Below are positions 24,201 through 35,835 of a stretch of DNA of 64,000 nt, in pieces. The translations under genes and the position numbers were made by a program. How positions within the stretch are numbered: position 1 is the first letter of the stretch; the number at the start of each line of letters is the position of its first letter. The stretch covers positions 20,739,806 to 20,803,805 of the forward strand of contig CM069875.1 in the NCBI GenBank assembly GCA_036172665.1, written 5' to 3'. The notes below the pieces were generated by a model. The model made no database searches and was not told the DNA's origin. It saw nothing but the letters and a program-made list of their open reading frames with translations. Origin of the DNA: Prosopocoilus inquinatus (taxonomy: Eukaryota > Arthropoda > Insecta > Coleoptera > Lucanidae).

Positions 24201-24246
24201 GGCATCTACTGAAGATGGCAGCATAGCTGCCGAAATATGTTTTTAG
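24201..24246 (+). ncRNA. Degenerate hammerhead motif in the pLTR
   Basis: CTGAAGA (24209-24215), a strong 6-bp stem II GGCAGC/GCTGCC with a three-base loop (24217-24231) and GAAA (24232-24235) form the core of a hammerhead. The stem III and cleavage side (TATGTTTTTAG) pairs poorly. The other pLTR arm keeps CTGAAGATGGCAGC (minus strand, about 22688-22702) and then diverges before GAAA. Hammerheads in pLTRs are a known trait of Penelope-like elements; this copy looks inactive. Confidence 0.55.
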
Positions 24247-24511
24247 TTTTTTAAACAATTTCTTTGTGGTTAGGAGGTTAAATCCAATTTCTTTGTACTA
24301 CAAACCACAGTCTCCAATACATTTTAATACAATAATTGTGTTAGTTTTGGATACCAATTTTTCTCCGTGTTGTCTCAAGTAGTCGTTTCTCTCTCCTCCC
24401 TGTTAATTTTGAAACAAAATAAGCAATCAAAGTAAATAAAAACGTTTCATCTTGCTAAACGCTTTTCACTTGCACCGTTAAAAAATTCTGACATATGTAC
24501 TTACAACTTTA

Positions 24512-24639
24512 GGTCCGGTATTATAAACGTAAAATAAATTTACTACACAGTTTAATGCCTTAGTAACAATTGTAAAAACAATGGTTACTAAGGCATTAAA
24601 CTCTAAAGTAAATTTAACTTGCGTTTATAATACCGGGCC
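24512..24639. repeat. 128-bp hairpin MITE
   Basis: GGTCCGGTATTATAAACG at the left pairs with CGTTTATAATACCGGGCC at the right, and the arms continue inward through AGTTTAATGCCTTAGTAACA and its complement around a short loop. GGCC-GGTTTTATAA-type termini are common in insect hairpin MITEs. Confidence 0.8.
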
Positions 24640-27098
24640 ATGATAAACTTAAAAATATTCAAACTACACTAACCATTTTTCTCTGAATCAAATGCCATAT
24701 ATACAGTTAGTAGATGCACTATTTACTTCTTTTTTCAATGATATAGGGTTGTCGATGTCTGTTGTTGTTTCAGTATTTAAGTTTTTGAAAAATACACGGT
24801 ATATTATGACATTTGCTGGTTGTTACAGTTACAAAGTAAACAAACTCATTGTTTATCCTTACCTGAAGATTATTAAATATTATGCAACATCCATAAACTT
24901 AAAATAGGAAAGTCTCTTACGTAAGAAGCCAGGATAGGTACGCGTTGTACTCTTAGAGTGGAAAAGTTTCCATTAGTGTCAGTGAATGCTTATAGACGTA
25001 ACAAGACCGTCCTTCAGTAGTTGGAACATTTTTAAACGAATAAATATATTGGTCGGCGGACACTGCTCCTCATTTGCACAACTGCTAAAAACATGTGGCA
25101 AATAATAAAATTAGCATTTCAAAAATTACTCCAATACCTAAACACTGGAAAAAAAAACTTTCAACAGATATCGAAAACCCTATATCACTGAAAAGAGAAT
25201 TAAACAGGACGTCTAGTAATGGCAAAAGACATACAGAGTGAGTCATGTAACATATTATGTTACCGCTCCAAATGCTTACATACGAAGCCTGCACCGTCTA
25301 CCTACTTGCCTGACTCAATCTATTTAGCATTCCATTTCATAAAAAAAATAATTACCACGGTTTGAATATTCTCAAGTTTATTAAAGTTTTGTAAGAACTT
25401 ATTTTTCTTGGAATTTTTCTTAAGGATGTAAGATGAAAGTTTTGCAAAAAAGCACAAGTCTCTAACGTTATTTGTTACTGCAACAGCGATAATTTTTATA
25501 AAAAGCTGAATTACGCGAAAATGCTTTAAATTAGGCCCTATGTGTGGCACACAAAGTCACAGTAAAATTCAATCCGGAATCCGAAAATGTTAAAATGTGT
25601 AGGATGTACCATTTAAAATAACGCGGTGACATAACGCCCAGACCGAATAGAAAAACTTCCATTTTGGAACATTTTTTTTAAATGTAAAATGAGTAACTAA
25701 GATGTATGAAAGAAGCCACGCTAAGTAGAACACCCTGTATACATCCAATGACATTATCAGTTTTCAAATTCTGCAGTTTGTTTTTGAACATGTGACCATA
25801 CCTCTAAAATTTATTAATGTTTTTCTTTGTACAAAGTGGTGCATTATATCTATTATTTTCACCTTTATTTTCATCAGTTGCATTTCTTGTATGAAGTTAT
25901 GAAACATCCTTTAAGAAAAAATAGTTAAAAAGTTGTGCTTGATTTGAATCACAGTGTCTTTTAGTTAGATGCACTGTACTTTACTTTCAAAACTTTGAAC
26001 TGTAAATGTTTTTGTTTCTTTCTTTATTTATTTCATTTGCTTGAGTAATTTACCCGTAGCATGAGATTAATTGAATTCACAACTGGAGTAAACACTGTTG
26101 GGGTAACGGTTAAAGACACTGATTAACATAAAATGTGAATAACTGTCAAAAGTTAGGTATAAGTATACATATTTGAGTCGGAGCATAAAGTTCATTTCAC
26201 CGGAAACTGACGAAAGGAGATGTTTTATAAAGCCAGATATTTACAGACTACAAAACCAATCACAAACATGTTAACATTTAAATCTTATCCTTTTTTGCAA
26301 CAAATGTTCATACGGTCTCCTGGTCTGTGCTTCATATATTATTCTCTCCAAGATGTACTGTCTTCATGAGATTTAATAAGTTCGAAACGTACGTTATTTT
26401 TATCTTGCCAACTATGCCGTTATAACACCTCGTATTTTCCTTACTTTTTTTCTTACAAATTACTCTGAACAACACAATTTAACTTTTTGAATGTGTCTGA
26501 AATGATAATGCTATGTTTTTAATAAAAAGTAATGTATTAAACACAAAAATAACAAGAGAAAACAATTTGGTAGCTCTGGTTAAAAATATAGCTATTATGC
26601 TGGTATTTTATGCCTTTAAGAAGGCACATAGTTTCACTTTTACTCATTCCCACAGTTATATAAGTAAAAAGAACTCCCATTTAATGCAGCTATTTCTGTA
26701 TTTCTAGTTAAAGAATGGAACTTTGTCTTCGAAACGAGAGCCAAAAAAAATATTTTATAGTCATATTGGTGTTTAACAGCGCAAAGTAGTTATGATTTGG
26801 CAATTTGTATTTCAGAAACAATTTCAGTGTTGAACAGTGTTGTTACTATTACTATTGAAATTACAAATTCAAATGATTTCAAATTGACTCTAATATTTAA
26901 TTCACTAAAACTTGCCTCTATTCATCCATAACAGTCAATTACATTTTTTAGACAAGTATCTACGTTTCTAATCCAGTTTGTAGATACAGCTGCACTCGTG
27001 GATACATTTTAATTTATTTTGCTGGAAACATATTAAAAATTTCAGTTTATAAACTCTAACTTAACTTTACCAAAAGTCTTACAAGTTTCTATCGTTTC
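24640..27098. other. Intergenic stretch with an inverted repeat pair
   Basis: No gene recognised. The block ATGATATAGGGTTGTCGATG near 24739 recurs in inverted form near 25160-25190 (AGTGATATAGGGTTTTCGAT on the minus strand), with flanking similarity on both sides, so 24700-25200 is probably another foldback element. A GAACACCCTGTATAC terminus near 25729 marks a further element end. The remainder is AT-rich and unannotated. Confidence 0.45.
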
Positions 27099-27102
27099 AT
27101 AC

Positions 27103-27453
27103 TGTTACGTTTCTAGGGTTTTAATTTATTTATTTAAACGAATAAAACACTCGATAAAAACTTAACCGTAATTTAATAAAGGTTAAAAACTAATTTATTT
27201 GTAACAATTTATTTACACACTAAAAATCTAACTTCGACGATCACTGTTAGAATTCGACTGACTCCTGAGTCCACCCCGGGCGATTTTATATCCTTTGTTG
27301 CCCTCTCGAATTTTCTAACGCTGGAAGATTCGAGTTTGTTCCATCGCCGGAAAAGTCTAGTCTGTTCGATGTAGACCCCGGTGGCGTGGCAGCCAATGAC
27401 GCATAACGAACCGACTTCTTGACGCCTTAAGCTAAGCCGGGTGGCGCGCCACA
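27103..27453 (-). mobile_element. Solo LTR with 4-bp target duplication
   Basis: On the minus strand the element begins TGTGGCGCGCCACCCGG and ends CGTAACA, the TG...CA form of retroviral-type LTRs, and is flanked by the direct repeat ATAC (plus-strand 27099-27102 and 27454-27457). Inside lie a TATA-like GGATATAAAATCGC followed by GTGGACTCAGGAGTCAGTC (start-site-like) and AAATAAATT polyadenylation-like sequence. Composition is more GC-rich than its surroundings. No internal region is present, so it is a recombination product. A 4-bp duplication would suit several Gypsy lineages (inference). Confidence 0.85.
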
Positions 27454-27457
27454 ATAC

Positions 27458-30433
27458 TAAAGCCGTAGACTGTATTATTAAGGTCGATATTCATAGTCGT
27501 AACTTAAGCATTCGCATAAGACCATCTTACGTAGTAAAGAAGTACATTCAAGATTGTCTTAAGTTGTTATGTAATACTATAGTCTCTGCAGTTTAAAAAG
27601 TAATTTGTTTGAATCGTGAGAACTTGGAATGTAATATGGGAATTATGTATTACTAACAAGCATGTACTTAAATGAATAACGAAGAGAGCAACAAAAACAT
27701 AAATATGCACGCAGCAGTTTGAAGTAAAAATTATTCAGGTAGTTTCATGTTACTTAAAAATATTCGACGCATTTAAGCCATAACAATTTTCCACAGATTA
27801 ATAACCAATATGTGTACAAGACCATAAGTCGTCAACCGTAATAAATAATTTGAATTTACAAGCTCCTCATATAAACGAGCCCTTTTCTCGCTCCCACGTT
27901 GATCATGTTCTCGTCTTCGTCTGAGACACAATCGGAAATTCTTATTCCACGTGTGTTGACCACAACGTGTGTGCACTTTTGATTTGTACAGGAGAATGGT
28001 GATATCGGTAGGTGTGTTTGTTTGAGTGAGTTATTATTAAAGGTGTGTTCATTGTGATTCTATAAACAAGTCCTCTCCACGCTGTCAGCATGACAAACAA
28101 GCTTTTTTATGTGGAGGATATGAAAGGTATAACTTATGGCTCTTGAACTTAATGATTTATAATGGTGCTCAAAAATTAATGCTAATGCGTTGGTGAATTT
28201 AATTATATCAGGAATTTAACGAAGGACTTTTACATTATAAAGGAATGTGATAAGGAAAGTGGCAACATTTTAAAAAACACTATCGCCATATCGAGAGCAC
28301 CACGTTCTTGAAATTCTTCTTTTTGATATGAAAAACAAGAAAGCTGATCCTTCCCTTACACCCCCATAAATTCAGCTTACAATGTGTGGTGCAAATATTT
28401 ATTTGCAAAAATAAACATTATTATATGTCCCTATAAATATGATTAACGACGAAGTAATAAGTAAGACTCGTTGCATGACAATAGTCCCTTTCCCCTAGAA
28501 TATTTATAGAAGCAATAAAGACTGAAATACGGTTTGCATTATTTTGCATCTGATATATTACCTACTACTTCGTTGAAGAAAGAAGCCTCATTACAGTAAA
28601 CTTCCGCTTTCATTATTATTCAATGATAAGTGATTAGCTTTTTAATTTGCTTAAATTGACAACTACATTAAACGATAATTACAAATATTAAGCAAAATCA
28701 AAATAAAAAAAGAAAATTAAATTTAAATAATACCTACAAATGTTTTTATATTTTAAGAGTAACATTGGGCTTTTTTGGTAAGTTAACCGGATTGATCTGT
28801 ATATTTCTCACTCTTACATACGTTGAAACATAGTTCTTCTCTCTCAATTTCTTACCGTGATTGTGTACCGGGACAATTATCCAAAATAAGGATTTTTAAA
28901 CAAATGAACAAGAAATCAAGGCCCTGCCATAATAAAACTTATTTAAGCAGGTTCTGACGTAATCATCGATGGATGTTATAAAAACAGTAAAAGGAAATTT
29001 GCAGAGATATTACAAGAGGATAATCACAACAATCTGTTAGGTACAAATCAAAACATTATCTATAATCACCTGCCAGAATCTCGACAAGTTCATTGAGAAC
29101 CCTTGTTACTTTTTATGGTTTCTACTTCGATAATAAAGATCTTTTTACTTATTTACTTTTTTACAGTTTTCATTCAACAAGGTTCGACTTCTGTTTATTT
29201 TAAGTTCATCGCAGATTGTTCGTATGACCATGAACGTCATCATTGAATTTGGCAATAATTTATTTTGTTTTTTGGTTAACTAGGATATCTTTCAAGTAAT
29301 ATCAATTTTAAAAGAAAATGCCATTAGTAGAGTTAATTAATTAATTAAAATATTTACTTGTACTAGTATATATTGGTACAGGCCGAGTAATATCAAGAAT
29401 AACAAACTTTGGCAGTTATTCTATATTCTTGTAACTGATTGGTTTAATTTATTTGAAACAATACATTTCTTCTAGCAAAGTAAATAACATTTTGTATGAA
29501 TTTGCGAAGATGAGGAAACTCATCAAATAATTACCAAGAAGCAGCGAGCTAGGCAAAAAATTATATATGCTATATTCTTCAGAAAAATATTTGCCTTAAG
29601 TGGTAGAGCTTCAGGTGAGAAAATTATGCTATACTAGGTGAATGCATCGTCCTATTCGGCAGCTTTAATCTCCAATTTTGGCGGAAAAAAATATAAAAGT
29701 AATAGTGTCACAAATTGATAAGGGCGTACTTCACTCTGTCACGAATTCGGCGATTTGAACCTTGTTAAATTGTAAGGAAAACGTAGTTATGTTATAGGGG
29801 TACGCCACTACATTCGGTGTTCCCTTGTATCGAACACTTGCTTGCAGGGCAGAAGACTAGCGAACGAAAAGTAATAATCAATTTAAGGTTTACATTACCT
29901 AGCCTTCCTGCACCGTACTCAACTCAATGCTGCTCCCCAGAGACTGATTCACAAATAAAAATATATTAATGAATACTCAGTTATTACTGGTGATTCATTG
30001 GTTGAATCTCAATAATAATAATGGAGACATTCCGAACTAAACGAATATTAACTGAATGATTTACAAATTTCCCTTTTTAAGCTATCAGTTCAGGATGTGA
30101 CGAAGTGCATTTTCTAATAGTTCGAGTTCAGAAGTGGATGTATCAAAACTGTGATTAATTCAGCATTGCAAATAAATTCAACAACTTGAATTTCAATTGT
30201 CAGTATGGAATCCTCTCATTTAAAATATTAATTTTGCTTATGTTCCAAAGACTGAAAATGAGCAAGCAAAACAAACGTTAGTAATTCATGTAGAGAGCTT
30301 TCACAGCAATTAAGCAGGTATTGTTGACCGTACTTGCGAAATGCTAAGTAAACAATTTTGTCAATTTAAACCAAAAATACGCATGCTGAATTTTGTGTAA
30401 AACCAAAAGTAAGAAACAAATTTAGAATATAAT
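27458..30433. other. Intergenic stretch, one possible orphan 5' exon
   Basis: No full gene seen. Around 27880-28126 the sequence is richer in CpG. At 28090 an ATG after CTGTCAGC opens MTNKLFYVEDMK, then AAAG|GTATAAC could be a splice donor. No downstream exon was identified, so this is noted and not called. The rest is AT-rich without recognisable features. Confidence 0.3.
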
Positions 30434-30652
30434 GGTTCACACGTTACAATAGAACATCCACCTTGTTCACCTGATTTAGCAATGTGCAAGTTTCGGCTGT
30501 TTTTAAGGCTTAAAAGGACATTGCGGGGTAGGTTTGCGATTGATCCTGTAGTTCACGCTTATTTTGAAATTATTTCGTAAGATTGGTTAGGAGCTTTTAA
30601 ACAGTGGTCAAGTGCATCATTGCTAAAGGAAATTGGAGCATATTTAAAATAA
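30434..30652 (+). pseudogene. Mariner-type transposase C-terminal fragment
   Basis: The translation contains IEHPPCSPDLAMCKFRLF, the LEHPPYSPDLAPCDFFLF signature that holds the last catalytic Asp of mariner (DD34D) transposases, then LRLKRTLRGR, a stop, and AFKQWSSASLLKEIGAYLK, equal to the family's closing FxxWxxR-CI-xxGxYF region. The first two catalytic residues are missing, an in-frame stop is present at about 30578, and the upstream sequence has no recognisable transposase. A dead fragment. Confidence 0.85.
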
Positions 30653-31032
30653 AATCCTAGAAAATATTAACCGTGTTTTTCATTCTTAATAAATTAAGCT
30701 TGCACCGCGTATATTATGATTTATTTGTAAATGTGCTACTCTCTTCGTATAAGTTAAAAAAAGTGCAAATTTTAGCATTTATACTTCCTTAGAGCCAGTT
30801 TTCCAGTGGGAATTTAACTTTAACTACGATTTAAACTGCCACAAGGTAAGCAGTAAAATGATGCTTGTGTATAGAATACCTAGTATAATTTTCCTTGTGA
30901 ACGATCTTTATTTTTGTAATATTCTAAAAATGATTACTAAATCCTTGAACGTGAAATGAAATAATATTTTTTTTTATTATCTAGAAGGTAGTTGTGTAGC
31001 CACAACTAAACGAACTTCAGTTAGAAAAGTCC

Positions 31033-31047
31033 GTTGCCATGGACAAG
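31033..31047 (+). promoter_or_regulatory. Candidate X-box (RFX site) upstream of CFAP210
   Basis: GTTGCCATGGACAAG matches the first half-site RYYNYY exactly (GTTGCC), has a 3-base spacer ATG, and fits RRNRAC in the second half except for the last base. RFX factors control many ciliary genes in animals, Drosophila included. It lies about 230 bp before the start codon of a ciliary gene, the usual range. Found by eye, so chance occurrence is possible. Confidence 0.4.
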
Positions 31048-31273
31048 GAAATCAATATTGTAATAACTGAACAAGACAGAATATCTGTTTTGACAAAAAA
31101 TAACTTGTCAAATGTTTTAATTAAATTATTTAATTGGTTTACATAAAAAAGAAGTCGGGTATTTTTCACATCGTTATACATATATTTGGTGTTTATACAC
31201 AGGTAAATAAATACAATTATATTATTGGTAGACTTTATAATGAAATGTCAAATATGTTGCAGAATTCTTTATT

Positions 31274-34120
31274 ATGGAATCTAGATGGTACCTTGCACCC
31301 GGTCAGACTTTAGAAAACACTACGATATCTCAACGTGGCCTTGCACTTCATGCGACTGAAACTGAATGGAAGAAAATTACATCACATTTAGACAGAAATG
31401 CAAAAATCGCGGAAGCAGTTCAAAAAGAAAAGGAATACAAAAAGTCCATGAAAGAAGGATCAGATGCTTTAACGAGAGAGTGGCCCGACTGCACTCAGGT
31501 TTAATAAAAGAAGTGCAAGCAAACAATAATTTAAATAAATAAATATCATACCTCAATAAGTTTATATCTGCAGATACGTATCGACTCGACTCCTAAGCTA
31601 TCATCTTCGGTACACTTACAAGTTAAAATTATTTATGTATGAACCAGAGGATATTCTCGTCGTCAATTTCTTTAGCATTTTCACTAGTGATTTGGAGGAG
31701 AATATCTTGTGGTTCATACCTGTCAGAGATTCCATTAAGTGTTTATAATTTGTAAGTATTTTGAGTGTGCTGAATGCGGCAGCTTCGCTGTCGAAACTTA
31801 CTTAGCTGTGTAAACTTATTGTTGTAAAGTGTTTTTCTTTTTTAACTTATTTATTATAATCCTGTTTCCCTTACTATCCTTAATTCAGCAACCATATACC
31901 TAATCCAAATTATGTTATAGAACACTCACGTACGTTTAGAAGAACAACGCAGGCAACGAGCGAATGAGTTGGAACAGAAACGAATGAAGGATTACACGGA
32001 AATTCGTAAAGAACAAGAAGAAATTAAAGAGCAATACATTAAGAAGGTGAAGAAATCATTGTACTATCAAAAATCTGAACCCAGGCAACTTAATGGGGCT
32101 TTGTTAGAATCAGAAGCAATTTACGAACGAGAAAAACAGCTTGAATTTAAGAAATTTATACAAGAGCATGAACGAGAAGAGCAAGAGAAATTCGCGCAGA
32201 TGGTCAGAGATAAGGCTGAAGAGGAAAAAAGAGAGGATCTTAAGAAAAAAGAAGAGGATTTGAAAAAGAAAGAAGAATTAAGAGGAATATATTTAAAAGA
32301 GTAAGAGACGTACTCCAAAAATTTGTTCCTTGCTTATTATCATTTTGGAATAACTTACAGAATGGAAAGTAGAAGCAAAAATACTGCGGAATATAAACGC
32401 ACCAAAGCAGAAAAAGAACGAATAGATAACATGAATGCTAAAATAGAATGGGACATGCAAGAAAAAATTAAACAAGAAGATGTATGTATAGTTTTATTTT
32501 TGTTTTGCTCGTGTATAATGCATGTTTTAGGCTCTAGCAATGAGAGCGGAACGAAAAGCAGATCTTCTAGAATTCATTAGAAAAAGACAGGAATTCAAGA
32601 AGGAAAATGAAAAACAAGATGCGGAAATTGATGAGGTTATTCAAATTTTTAGTGAAGCAAAGCACAGAATTGATTGCCTCAGGAAAGAAAAAGAGGAAGA
32701 GGTGAATATTCTTTGACTTTCAATCATAATTTTCTTACCTCTTTTTATTTTAGAAAATGAAAAATTTGCTGATACTTCAGGATATAGCTAGCAAGAAAGT
32801 AATGGAGGAGAGATCTGAAAAGGACGCTCTGTACCAGAAATTGTTGAGAAAAGGTCAAGAAGATTACGAACAAAAGTATTAACTGTTACAGTCTTTAACC
32901 AACTATTACTGTCTTGTTTTCCAGAGAGGAAAAGAAACGGCAAGAGGAAATAGAGAGAGCCCGGCAGTTCAGGCAAGACGCAGAGGATAACAGGAAAGCA
33001 TATCTTCAGAAAGAGGCAAAAGAGAAAGAAGAGGCAGAAGAATTAAAGAAATGGCAAATGCTGAACAGGCAAAAGACAGACGAAGTGACGAAGAATTATA
33101 ATGAAGATCAAAAGAAGAAGCAGCATGAAAAGGCGCTGGAGTATCAGAAAGATTTATTGAAACAAATGGTGAAATTACAATTTTTTATTTCTTTTCTACT
33201 ATCTTATAGGATAAGTGAAACATGTATTTTAGACAAGGAGGTTAAGTAACTGGAGGAATAACAAGCGAGCAGAAATCGAGTCAATTTTCGGAGGCGCACT
33301 GTCTTGTATGGCAAAAATAAAAAGTACAAGAGAATGTATGTTTGTGATAAAGTGCGCGGTGCTCAACAGTCCCCTGGACTAAAAGCCCACAGGTGGACCG
33401 ATTTTCAGTAGTACACGTTATACGGCGTATCGTCCTCCGTGTACTTAACCTCGATGGTTATAGACAACGACTTTTCGTGGCTCCGAAAATTTACTTATAT
33501 TACACAAGTCAACAATATTTTCAATGCACATATTACTTTGGGACAAAAAGATATGAAAGACAAAAACTGAGTTAAAAAGATATGCAACTTCTAAACTAAA
33601 TAAGTCTGGATGAACGGCCTTACTTTTCGACACGTTTGTTTTCCTTCTTTTAGGAAGAAAATAAAAAGAAAACTGAAGAAGACGTATCTGCTACAGAAAG
33701 ATATCTGGCAGAAAAGTTGGAGGAACAGGATAAAACATTTTTTGCATATGCTGATGAATTATTGGAACATTGCAAAAGTCGAGGGCGAACAACGTATCCA
33801 GTAGAAAAAGTAATAGAAGTAAGTTGCCTTTATAGTTAAACAGATGAAAAGTTAAAAAGTTGCACCTCGTAATTATTCTTGATATAACATTAATGTTTAA
33901 TTAGTACAAAAAAATAATTTGTATTATCTTCTGCACCCAGGATTATAAGGTTCAAAATAACTTGAAACCACAACCAGACAGAACCTGCATGCACGTCAAA
34001 GAGTACAAAGCAAGAATGAGTGAAATGCTCAACACTCAGCCAGGAAGAATGTGCCATAAACCTAAAACTGATCCAAACTATCAGAAATGCAGACATTGCA
34101 AGATGAAAATTATTAGTTAA
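31274..34120 (+). CDS. CFAP210: CFAP210 (CCDC173)-like axonemal microtubule inner protein
   Basis: Eight coding exons join cleanly: 31274-31498, 31921-32300, 32361-32481, 32531-32701, 32754-32875, 32925-33168, 33654-33818, 33941-34120. All introns are GT-AG and the phases match throughout, giving 1608 nt and 535 residues. The protein is almost entirely charged coiled coil rich in Glu, Lys, Arg and Gln, as in the trichohyalin-plectin-homology (TPH) family. The tail reads KEYKARMSEMLNTQPGRMCH then CRHCKMKIIS, with a C-x2-C pair. Human CFAP210 (formerly CCDC173) is of similar length and is a luminal protein of doublet microtubules in motile axonemes, so in an insect it would act in sperm flagella. 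The start was chosen as the first ATG of the first open exon. TGTTGCAG at 31255-31262 could be an acceptor for a 5' untranslated exon. The relatives CFAP45 and CFAP53 share the domain, so the exact orthology is somewhat less certain than the gene model. Confidence 0.87.
31550..31815. repeat. pLTR-like inverted sequence in CFAP210 intron 1
   Basis: Two degenerate hammerhead-like blocks lie in opposite orientations. On the minus strand (about 31565-31612): CCGAAGA, a stem-II-like AGCTTAGGAGTC, then GATACGTATC. On the plus strand (about 31764-31796): CTGAATGCGGCAGCTTCGC, TGTCGAAAC. Between them AACCAGAGGATATTCTC pairs with GAGAATATCTTGTGGTT. The pattern resembles inverted pLTR pieces of Penelope-like elements with a palindromic ATACGTAT stem III, as also near 41363. 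Both cores have lost key bases. Confidence 0.5.
33169..33653 (+). other. CFAP210 intron 6
   Basis: GT-AG intron of 485 bp, the longest in the gene. It includes a relatively GC-rich block (33255-33480) with no similarity I recognise. Reading through the donor adds only a short tail and a stop, so the splice is required for the frame that continues at 33654. Confidence 0.6.
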
Positions 34121-35372
34121 TTTAGTACTTAATGTGGAATCAAAATTTTTAATATACAATTCAGTTACAAATTGATTATTTCATCGTATCTTTCAAAATG
34201 CAGTTGTGGTGGATAAATCGTTATTTCTAACGAGATTGTCTTATGTTTAATGTTTAAAGGATATTGGGGATATAAAAAAAATTACCTCCTCTTTATGTAA
34301 AATTTATTTAAAATACTAAATATAAACATTAAAGGCACCTTATATTATTGCAGATATATTTTAAGCATAATGATGAATGTGCTGAAGGTGATCGCTGTTA
34401 ACAAACTCCCCCAATTTTACGGGGAACTAATTACAGTCTCTATATTTTACATTCATTTTATTATGTAAAGTGAATTGTGGGACTTAATTACGATCATCCT
34501 GTCTATTTTATTTTACGGGTAAATACCAAAGGTAAATAAATACTCTCTAGATAGTAAGGAGTATATCAAATTAGTAAATAGGAGTATGATTATTTAAAGT
34601 AATTAATTAATTATATGTATAAAAATAGCGTAATAGTGACTAGATTTATGACTATGATAAGTTTATTGCAATGTGTCCCTGTTTTACACTCACAAGTTCC
34701 GGTTTAGGTTTTGATTGGCGGTTATTATGAAAAACAGTTTTGGCATTAATGAAAAAGTGTAATTTTAAATAAAGTGGTATCCGAATGAAAGTTCTTACTT
34801 CTCTGTATTATATCTTCAAAAAATGGCAAAGACTATATACACCCTATTCATTCAACATTTTATATACAAGAAAATTACTTTTATCGTGAGTTTAAAAAGA
34901 TATCACAAAAATACACATTTGTTTAGTATAGTCCATTCCGTTTTAGAAAATATTGTCTGAATATTATTTCAGTTGAGGAATATTAGGGTATTAGATGTTT
35001 TGACTAAAGTGTATAATAAAAGGATATAATACTGTATAATACACTGACGTATAAAAAGTTGTACAATAAAGTATTTTACGTGTGTTTTTACAACAGTATG
35101 ATATATGTACAACGATGCTCACCATAAATGATACTTATTAGGAGCAAATCTTCTTAAGGGTGTGTTTCGCGTGCACGAGTATCATTTAAGTTGAGCGTCG
35201 TAGTACAAAACTGTATAAAATACATATTAATGTATTATTTACTATTACACTGCCTAGCTCTAGATTCTAGATAAATGTCAATTGAAAATAATAATCCGTT
35301 GACAAGCAGTCAAGGCTATTTGTCAGTAACTCGATTGTTGTTAACAGATGATGTTTTCTATGAACGTTTATA
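34121..35372. other. CFAP210 3' flank
   Basis: Contains the 3' untranslated region of CFAP210, but no close AATAAA was singled out; the one at about 34534 is far downstream. A hairpin at about 35109-35203 pairs CAACGATGCTCA and AAATGATACT with AGTATCATTT and TGAGCGTCGT. No other gene. Confidence 0.4.
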
Positions 35373-35498
35373 CTGATTGGAAAGTTTCAAACCCGAACAT
35401 AGGAAACTTGTATTGAAAACTAACAAGTGTACAAGTAAAAATCTGGTCATGTATCTAAGTTGTGACTTGTGACGTAGAATTTGTTCGTACTTTATAAA

Positions 35499-35835
35499 GT
35501 ATCGATATTCGTTATATCGAATAAATATCGATACAAGATTTTTTTTATTTAAAAGAAAGGTTTAAAGTGCAATTATATAATTTGAAAAATGATTTCGTAT
35601 TGCGTTTTCGCTTGAATAATTATTTAATAATAAACAATGAAAATATAATTTTATTACCTGTAAAAAATAAATGAAATTACAACTTTTCGTTTAGTTAAAT
35701 AGTAATTCATTATTCGACACAGTATATTCGATACTTCATTTATTTGGATCGATCCACCGATATATCGGAAGACAAAGTATCGATTACAAAATATCCGGTA
35801 TCGGACCGTAAAGTATCGACACATATCGCCCAACA
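35499..35835. repeat. TATCGATA-rich block
   Basis: Variants of TATCGATA occur repeatedly in both orientations (AAAGTATCGATATTCG, AAATATCGATACAAG, AAGTATCGATTACA, AAAGTATCGACACATATCG), partly as inverted pairs at the two ends of the block. The right end, read on the minus strand, is TGTTGGGCGATATGTGTCG, which resembles hAT-type termini. The core equals the DREF-binding sequence of flies, but here it looks like transposon sequence. Confidence 0.5.

Larger units (their letters stand above)
22692..24229 (-). mobile_element. Penelope-like retroelement with inverted pLTR copies
   Basis: Two related sequences of about 280-300 bp, at 22692-22970 and 23929-24229, are in inverted orientation and share long blocks (GATCACAAGAGA, CGTTCCGCTCCAATGAAGCG, GGTGTTCATTAAATCTCTCT, CTAATTCCCTGTTGCTTGA). 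Between them the minus strand encodes reverse transcriptase palm pieces and a GIY-YIG endonuclease, the domain pair that defines Penelope-like elements. The downstream arm begins at the endonuclease stop codon. Penelope elements are known for LTR-like pLTRs, often with a truncated or inverted upstream copy. RT is incomplete and frameshifted, so this copy is dead. Confidence 0.85.

Noticed and set aside
24201..24246. Active hammerhead in the Penelope pLTR
   Set aside because: Core and stem II are good, but the bases after GAAA do not form stem III plus a cleavage site followed by a pairing stem I.
32121..32540. Minus-strand serine/phenylalanine-rich frames
   Set aside because: Antisense shadows of the Lys/Glu-rich CFAP210 exons.
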